Notes under the pieces: model-generated
Databases searched by the model: none
What the model saw: the letters and a program-made list of their open reading frames with translations, nothing else
Told to the model about the DNA's origin: nothing
NCBI RefSeq assembly: GCF_036038375.1
Contig: NZ_CP107935.1
Span: forward strand, 2,294,001 to 2,358,000
Length of the DNA stretch: 64,000 nucleotides
Source of the DNA: Streptomyces sp. NBC_00414
Lineage (GTDB): Bacteria > Actinomycetota > Actinomycetes > Streptomycetales > Streptomycetaceae
Direction: 5' to 3'
Translations under genes and position numbers: made by a program
In this document: one piece after another, positions 59,674 through 64,000 of the stretch
Layout of the letters: each line of letters opens with the position of its first letter
How positions within the stretch are numbered: the first letter of the stretch is position 1

Positions 59674-60945
59674 TCAGGCGCTCGGGGTGTAGGACTCCGC
59701 CACCGTTGAGGCCGCCGGTTCCTGGACCACCTTCATGCCGCCTGTCACCGACTTGTCGGGCTGGAGGATGACGCTCTCCTTGGAGGAGGACGCCTTGGGG
59801 TCGGTGAAGTTCTGCGGGATGCCGAAGCCCGTGTCCAGGGCGTCGATGGTGAGCAGGGCCTTGTCCACGCCCTCCCGGGTCAGGTCCTTGGACTCGCAGG
59901 CCTTCTTCAGGGCCTCGCCGAACGCGGCGGCGGCCGTCCAGCCGGCGACCACACCGTTGTCCAGGGAGTCCTTGGGGTACGCCTTCTTGTAGTCGGTGAC
60001 CAGCTTCTTGGCGCCCGGGGTGTCCGCGCCGATGGGGAGCGAGGGCGAGGCCACCCAGTAGTTCTTCTCCAGGGCCGGACCCGCCTGGGTGGCCAGGAGC
60101 TGCGGGGCGAAGGCCGAGTTGTTGCCGATGATCGGGACGTTGAAGCCGCCGGCCGCGGCGACACCGACCAGGGAGGCCGCCTGGCGGGGGCCCGCACTGA
60201 GCACGACCGCCTTGACGCCGGCCTTCTTGAGGGCGGCGACCTGCGCGGTCATGTCGTTGTCGGTCGGCTTGATCTTCTGCTCGACGACGGTCAGCCCGGC
60301 CTCCTTCGCGATGTGCTTGGAGCCGGTCAGCGCGCTCTCGCCGTAGTCGCCCTCGAAGTAGACGTGCCCGAGCTTGTCGCCCTTCTTGAGGCCCTTCTCC
60401 TTCATCAGGAAGTCGACGGCGTTGATCGTCTCGATGTCGTACGTGGATCCGATGACCCGGATGTAGGGGCTGCCGAGCAGGGCGGACGACCAGGCCTGCG
60501 GCAGGACCAGGCCCTTGTCCTGTCCGTCGATGCGCGGCTTGGCCGCGGCGACGAACGGCGAGCCGATGAACTGGGCGAACCCGAGCACCTTCGGCGCCAG
60601 CTCGGTGTACCCGGAGAGGGCCTTCTGCGGGTCGTAGCCGTGGTCGCGGACCGTGAGCTGGACCTTGTAGCCGCACACGCCCCCGTCGGCGTTCAGCTGC
60701 TTCACATAGAGCTGCTGGGCCTGGGTGACGCTCTTGCCGAGGGTCGCGTAGACCCCTGTCATGTCGGTGAGGGCGCCCAGCGAGATGGTCTTGCCGGAGA
60801 TGCCCTCACCGGTCTTCACCTCTCCCGCGGCGGTGTCGCCCTTGTCGTCGTCCTTGGCCTTGGAGCTGCAGCCGGACAGCAGCAACAGCGCCGCGAGCGC
60901 TCCTGCGGTCACCCTGACCGTGTAGGTCGCGTTCATCGTGCTCAT
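59674..60945 (-). CDS. livJ: ABC transporter substrate-binding lipoprotein, branched-chain amino acid type
   Basis: 423 residues. The signal peptide ends in a lipobox LLLSGC (Cys26), followed by an Asp/Lys-rich linker. The periplasmic-binding fold type I has ISLGALTDMTGVYATLGKS, QLNADGGVCGYKVQLTVRDHGYDP and VPIIGNNSAFAPQLLATQAG. It captures a branched-chain amino acid or a related small molecule outside the cell. The exact ligand is not evident. Last gene of the transporter operon; ATGA overlap with the permease. Confidence 0.92.
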   Translation of the reverse strand: MSTMNATYTVRVTAGALAALLLLSGCSSKAKDDDKGDTAAGEVKTGEGISGKTISLGALTDMTGVYATLGKSVTQAQQLYVKQLNADGGVCGYKVQLTVRDHGYDPQKALSGYTELAPKVLGFAQFIGSPFVAAAKPRIDGQDKGLVLPQAWSSALLGSPYIRVIGSTYDIETINAVDFLMKEKGLKKGDKLGHVYFEGDYGESALTGSKHIAKEAGLTVVEQKIKPTDNDMTAQVAALKKAGVKAVVLSAGPRQAASLVGVAAAGGFNVPIIGNNSAFAPQLLATQAGPALEKNYWVASPSLPIGADTPGAKKLVTDYKKAYPKDSLDNGVVAGWTAAAAFGEALKKACESKDLTREGVDKALLTIDALDTGFGIPQNFTDPKASSSKESVILQPDKSVTGGMKVVQEPAASTVAESYTPSA

Positions 60946-62072
60946 CGTTCCTCCCCTGGATCGGTCCTGAAGCGTCGTCCGGCGGCCACCCTGACCAGGC
61001 CGCCGGGAAGGAAGAGCACCACCACGACAATGGCGGCGCCGTAGAGGTACCGGGATGCCTCCCCCGGTGCGATCCCGCCCGTACCGGGGGCGGAGACCAG
61101 GGGCAGCGCATCGCTGTAGCGGGTCAGCAGCTGCGGCAGCACGGAGACGAACACCGCGCCGATCACCGCCCCCGAGACCGAGCCGAGCCCGCCGATGACG
61201 ATCATGGCGAGGTATTCGAGCGACAGCGTGATGCCGAAGTAGTCCGGCACCGTCCGCTGGAAGACCAGGGCGAGCAGAACGCCCGCGAGGCCCGCGTACA
61301 TCGAGGACAGGACGAAGACCGCGGACCGGTAGCGGGCCACGGGGACGCCGATGACGCCGGCCGCGATGCGGTGGTCGCGGATCGCGTTCATGGCGCGTCC
61401 GGGGCGGCCCCGCAGTACCCCGCGGGCGAAGAGCGCGCAGCCGAGGAGCAGGACGAGCGCCGCGTACCAGAGCTTCTCAGCGGAGCCGAACGGAACATTG
61501 GCGACGAGGAGTTCACTGTCGTCGAAGGTCAGCCCGAACAGGCTCAGGGGCGGTACGTCACGGCCGTTGAAGCCGCCGGTGAGGTCCTTGGCGTTGAACA
61601 GCACGTGCTGGCCGATGAAGATCAGCGCGAGGGTGGCGATGCCCAGGTAGGCGCCGCGCAGGCGTCCCGCGATGGGGCTGAAGAGGCCGCCGGCGAGGCC
61701 CGCGACCAGGACGGCGAGGACGGCCGCGAGCCAGGTCGGCAGGCCGAGGCCGGTCAGCCCGTCACCGCCGTCCGCGGCGAACACGCAGTAGCCGTACGCG
61801 CCGACCGCGAGGAAGAAGGCGTGCCCCATGGAGAGCTGGCCGGTGGAGCCGGTGAGCAGGTTGAGGCCGATCGCGCCGATCGCCGCGGCCATCGCGAACA
61901 GGCCCGCCTGGAGCCAGAACCGGTCCAGGTAGAAGGGCAGGGCGAGCAGCAGGAGGGCGCCGGCGGCCCAGACGTACGTACGGGTGCGGATGGTGGACCG
62001 CAGGCGTCGGGCGGGGGCCTCGGGCGCGGGCTTATCGGACACGGGGGCTTCGGACACGGGTGTCTCAGACAC
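60942..62072 (-). CDS. livM: Branched-chain amino acid-type ABC transporter permease (LivM)
   Basis: 376 residues, multi-pass membrane protein. LivM features: GQLSMGHAFFLAVGAYGYCVFA, GAYLGIATLALIFIGQHVLF, and the cytoplasmic EAA-like loop GRAMNAIRDHRIAAGVIGVPVARYR. The N-terminus carries a Pro/Ser/Ala-rich extension with a short repeated SE(T/A)PVS motif. It starts with GTG at 62072, overlapping the livH stop by 8 nt. Confidence 0.93.
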   Translation of the reverse strand: MSETPVSEAPVSDKPAPEAPARRLRSTIRTRTYVWAAGALLLLALPFYLDRFWLQAGLFAMAAAIGAIGLNLLTGSTGQLSMGHAFFLAVGAYGYCVFAADGGDGLTGLGLPTWLAAVLAVLVAGLAGGLFSPIAGRLRGAYLGIATLALIFIGQHVLFNAKDLTGGFNGRDVPPLSLFGLTFDDSELLVANVPFGSAEKLWYAALVLLLGCALFARGVLRGRPGRAMNAIRDHRIAAGVIGVPVARYRSAVFVLSSMYAGLAGVLLALVFQRTVPDYFGITLSLEYLAMIVIGGLGSVSGAVIGAVFVSVLPQLLTRYSDALPLVSAPGTGGIAPGEASRYLYGAAIVVVVLFLPGGLVRVAAGRRFRTDPGEER

Positions 62073-62955
62073 GGGCCAGCTCCTTGGTGCCGAACAGCCC
62101 GGAGGGCCGGATGAGCAGGATCACGGTCATCACGAGGTAGGGGGCGACGTCGCCCAACCCCCGGCCCAGGAAGGACAGTTCGCTCTGGTAGCCGGTCGCG
62201 AGGGACTCGGTGACGCCGACGATCAGGCCTCCGACGAGCGCTCCGGTCGTGGAGTCGAGGCCGCCGAGGATCGCGGCCGGGAAGGCCTTGAGGGCGGCGA
62301 GCGAGGTGGCCCTCTCCAGGCCCGGGGTGGGGAAGACGGTCAGGAACAGGGCGGCCACGGCGGCGAGTCCGCCCGCCACGGCCCAGGCCCCGAGCGACAC
62401 CCGTCCGAGCCGTACGCCCATCAGCGCGGCCGTCTCCGTGCTCTCGGCGGCGGCCCGCATGGCGACACCCCAGGAGGTGTACCGGAACGTGAGCAGGAAG
62501 GCCGTGATGAGCAGGCCCGCGGTGACGAAGGCGGCGATGCGCGTGTGGGCCAGCGAGATGGAGCCGATGGTGAGGACGTCGTCGCCCCACGGATCGCCGA
62601 GGGGCAGCACGTCGGTGCCGATCCGGCGGGTCAGTTCCGTGGTGAGCAGGATGTCCACGCCGATGGTGACGATGGCGAGGACGCTGTGGTCGGAACCCCG
62701 GTAGCGGCGCATCACCAGGAACTCCACGGCCGCCCCGACCAGTGCGGCCCCGGCGATCCCGACCAGCAGTGCGGGCCAGAAACCGATGTCGTCGTGGAGG
62801 ACCGCGGTGATGTATCCACCGGCCAGCAGCAGCGAGGCGTGGGCGAAGTTGACGACCTCGGTGGCCCGGAAGATGACCACGAAGCCGAGTGCGATGAGGG
62901 CGTAGACCGACCCCATCGACAGTCCGTTGAGGAGGAGTTCGGCGAAGGTGCTCAC
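62065..62955 (-). CDS. livH: Branched-chain amino acid-type ABC transporter permease (LivH)
   Basis: 296 residues. LivH features: NGLSMGSVYALIALGFVVIFRATEVVNFAHASLLLAGGYI, GVAMRAAAESTETAALMGVRLGRV and AFPAAILGGLDSTTGALVGGLIVGVTESLA. It starts with GTG at 62955, overlapping the livG stop (GTGA), with AGGAGA upstream. It pairs with LivM to form the membrane channel. Confidence 0.94.
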   Translation of the reverse strand: MSTFAELLLNGLSMGSVYALIALGFVVIFRATEVVNFAHASLLLAGGYITAVLHDDIGFWPALLVGIAGAALVGAAVEFLVMRRYRGSDHSVLAIVTIGVDILLTTELTRRIGTDVLPLGDPWGDDVLTIGSISLAHTRIAAFVTAGLLITAFLLTFRYTSWGVAMRAAAESTETAALMGVRLGRVSLGAWAVAGGLAAVAALFLTVFPTPGLERATSLAALKAFPAAILGGLDSTTGALVGGLIVGVTESLATGYQSELSFLGRGLGDVAPYLVMTVILLIRPSGLFGTKELARV

Positions 62956-63857
62956 GACGTGGTCTCCTCTTCGTCGGAGCGCCCGGCCCGTTCGGGTTCC
63001 TCGGAGCGCTCCCCCAGGTAGGCGCGTACGACCGCCGGATCGTTCTGTACGTCGGCGGGGGCGCCGTCCGCGATCCGGCGCCCGAAGTCGAGTACGGTCA
63101 CCGCGTCGGCGAGCCGCATCACCACCCCCATGTCGTGTTCCACCAGGACGATCGAGATGCCGAGGCTGTCGCGGACTCCCGCGATCACGGCGGACGTCCG
63201 GATCCGCTCGTCGGCGGTCATGCCCGCGACCGGCTCGTCCAGGAGCAGCAGGCGGGGCTCCATGCACAGGGCGCGGGCGAGTTCGGCGAGCTTCTGCTGC
63301 CCGTACGGCAGGGAGCCCGCCGGACGGCCGAGACAGGACGAGATGCCGACGAACTCGGCGATCTCCCGTACGCGTTCGCGATGACGGCGCTCCTCACGGG
63401 CCGCCGCGGGAAGCCTCAGGCCCGCGGCGAGGAAGCCGGTGCGGGTCAGCCGGTGGCGGCCCAGCAGGAGGCTGTCCTCGACCGTGGCGAGCGGTGGCAG
63501 GGCGAGGTTCTGGAAGATGCGGGCGACGCCCAGACCGGCGATGCGGTGCGGAGGCATGTCGGTCAGTTCGTGCTCGCCGAAGCGGACGCTGCCTTCGGTG
63601 GCGCGGTAGACGCCGGACAGCACGTTGAAGCAGGTGGACTTGCCGGCTCCGTTGGGGCCGATGACGGCGTGGACGGTGCCGGGGCGCACGGTGAAGTTCA
63701 CGGCGTCCAGGGCGGTCAGTCCGGCGAAGCGCACGGTCAGGTCCCGTACATGCAGCGGTGGTACGTCGGTGCCGGCACCGGAGTCGGCTGCCGGTCCGGT
63801 GCCCGGCCCGGGTCCGGACGTGGGTGAAGTGCGCTGTGACTGCGCGTCGTTCGTCAT
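62952..63857 (-). CDS. livG: Branched-chain amino acid-type ABC transporter ATPase (LivG)
   Basis: 301 residues. Walker A is GPNGAGKST, the signature LPYGQQKLAELARALC (normal LivG variant), Walker B LLLLDEPVAGM, and the switch His in VLVEHDMGVVM. About 35 extra N-terminal residues are Gly/Pro/Ser-rich. Energises LivHM. It starts at the ATG at 63857, 10 bp after the livF stop. Confidence 0.94.
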   Translation of the reverse strand: MTNDAQSQRTSPTSGPGPGTGPAADSGAGTDVPPLHVRDLTVRFAGLTALDAVNFTVRPGTVHAVIGPNGAGKSTCFNVLSGVYRATEGSVRFGEHELTDMPPHRIAGLGVARIFQNLALPPLATVEDSLLLGRHRLTRTGFLAAGLRLPAAAREERRHRERVREIAEFVGISSCLGRPAGSLPYGQQKLAELARALCMEPRLLLLDEPVAGMTADERIRTSAVIAGVRDSLGISIVLVEHDMGVVMRLADAVTVLDFGRRIADGAPADVQNDPAVVRAYLGERSEEPERAGRSDEEETTS

Positions 63858-63867
63858 GGTGATGTGC

Positions 63868-64000
63868 TCACCCCTTCCATCGGGTCAGCGCCGGGTGCGA
63901 GGCGCGGGCCAGCTCGGCGTCGGCCGCCGCGTCCTCGTCGACCACGCCCAGGTAGCGGCGGCGCACCTCGTCGGAGGCGGCCAGTTCGTCCGCGGGGCCC
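63868..64000 (-). CDS. livF: ABC transporter ATPase (LivF), C-terminal fragment
   Basis: The last 43 codons before the window edge, ending ...GPADELAASDEVRRRYLGVVDED, then ASHPALTRWKG and TGA at 63870-63868. The GPADEL...VRRRYLG segment is typical of the C-terminus of LivF-type ATPases, and the position just upstream of livG fits. The rest of the gene is outside the window. Confidence 0.8.
   Translation of the reverse strand, partial: GPADELAASDEVRRRYLGVVDEDAAADAELARASHPALTRWKG

Overview
The window looks like Streptomyces chromosome. The DNA is very GC-rich, coding regions have strong G/C third positions, and many genes start with GTG and overlap by ATGA or GTGA. It also carries a ten-gene actinomycete-type gas vesicle cluster, a SigB/SigF-type sigma factor, a SpoIIE-type phosphatase and a complete ethylmalonyl-CoA operon. 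From memory, not checked, the order resembles the S. coelicolor region around SCO6467-SCO6520. I see no rRNA, tRNA, CRISPR array, insertion sequence or phage.

Layout. 1-5.5 kb: a cut secreted protein, a sigma factor, an ABC-F ATPase, a PAP2/lipid kinase fusion and a methyltransferase. 5.7-11.2 kb: gas vesicle operon gvpO-A-F-G-Y-Z-J-L-S-K on the minus strand. 11.2-15.4 kb: a tightly coupled minus-strand operon of NADH dehydrogenase-like flavoprotein, transketolase and LigD-type polymerase. 15.8-20.6 kb: small membrane proteins, a VOC protein, a DUF5107/TPR protein, an arginase-family protein and an acetyltransferase. 20.7-27.6 kb: peptidases (M6 secreted, then M55, M20, S9 and S66), all on the minus strand. 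27.7-33.6 kb: a hydroxyproline catabolic set (D-hydroxyproline dehydrogenase subunits, deaminase, 2-epimerase, GntR regulator). 33.7-48 kb: signalling and transport genes (SpoIIE phosphatase, MFS transporter with carboxypeptidase-regulatory repeats, radical SAM protein behind an SOS-like box, secreted hydrolase, histidine kinase and response regulator, HEAT protein). 48.4-57.8 kb: the ethylmalonyl-CoA pathway on the plus strand (fused 3-hydroxyacyl-CoA dehydrogenase, TetR regulator, Ccr, Ecm, Mcl, Mch, Mcd), followed by psd-pssA for phosphatidylethanolamine synthesis. 59.7-64 kb: a branched-chain amino acid-type ABC transporter, livJ-M-H-G-F, cut by the window edge.

The most striking non-gene structure is a 19-bp repeat (GGGGCGCGGGGAACKGCGC, K = G or T) present in at least 26 copies on both strands. 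Almost all copies lie at gene ends, as long hairpins or in short tandem arrays with 34-39 bp periods. In one place three copies lie inside an open reading frame and are translated in frame, between the signal peptide and the body of a secreted metalloprotease. Other notable sites are a 17-bp perfect palindrome that fills the spacer of the likely ccr promoter, a LexA-type box before the radical SAM gene, and TTA (bldA) codons in the SpoIIE phosphatase and HEAT protein genes.
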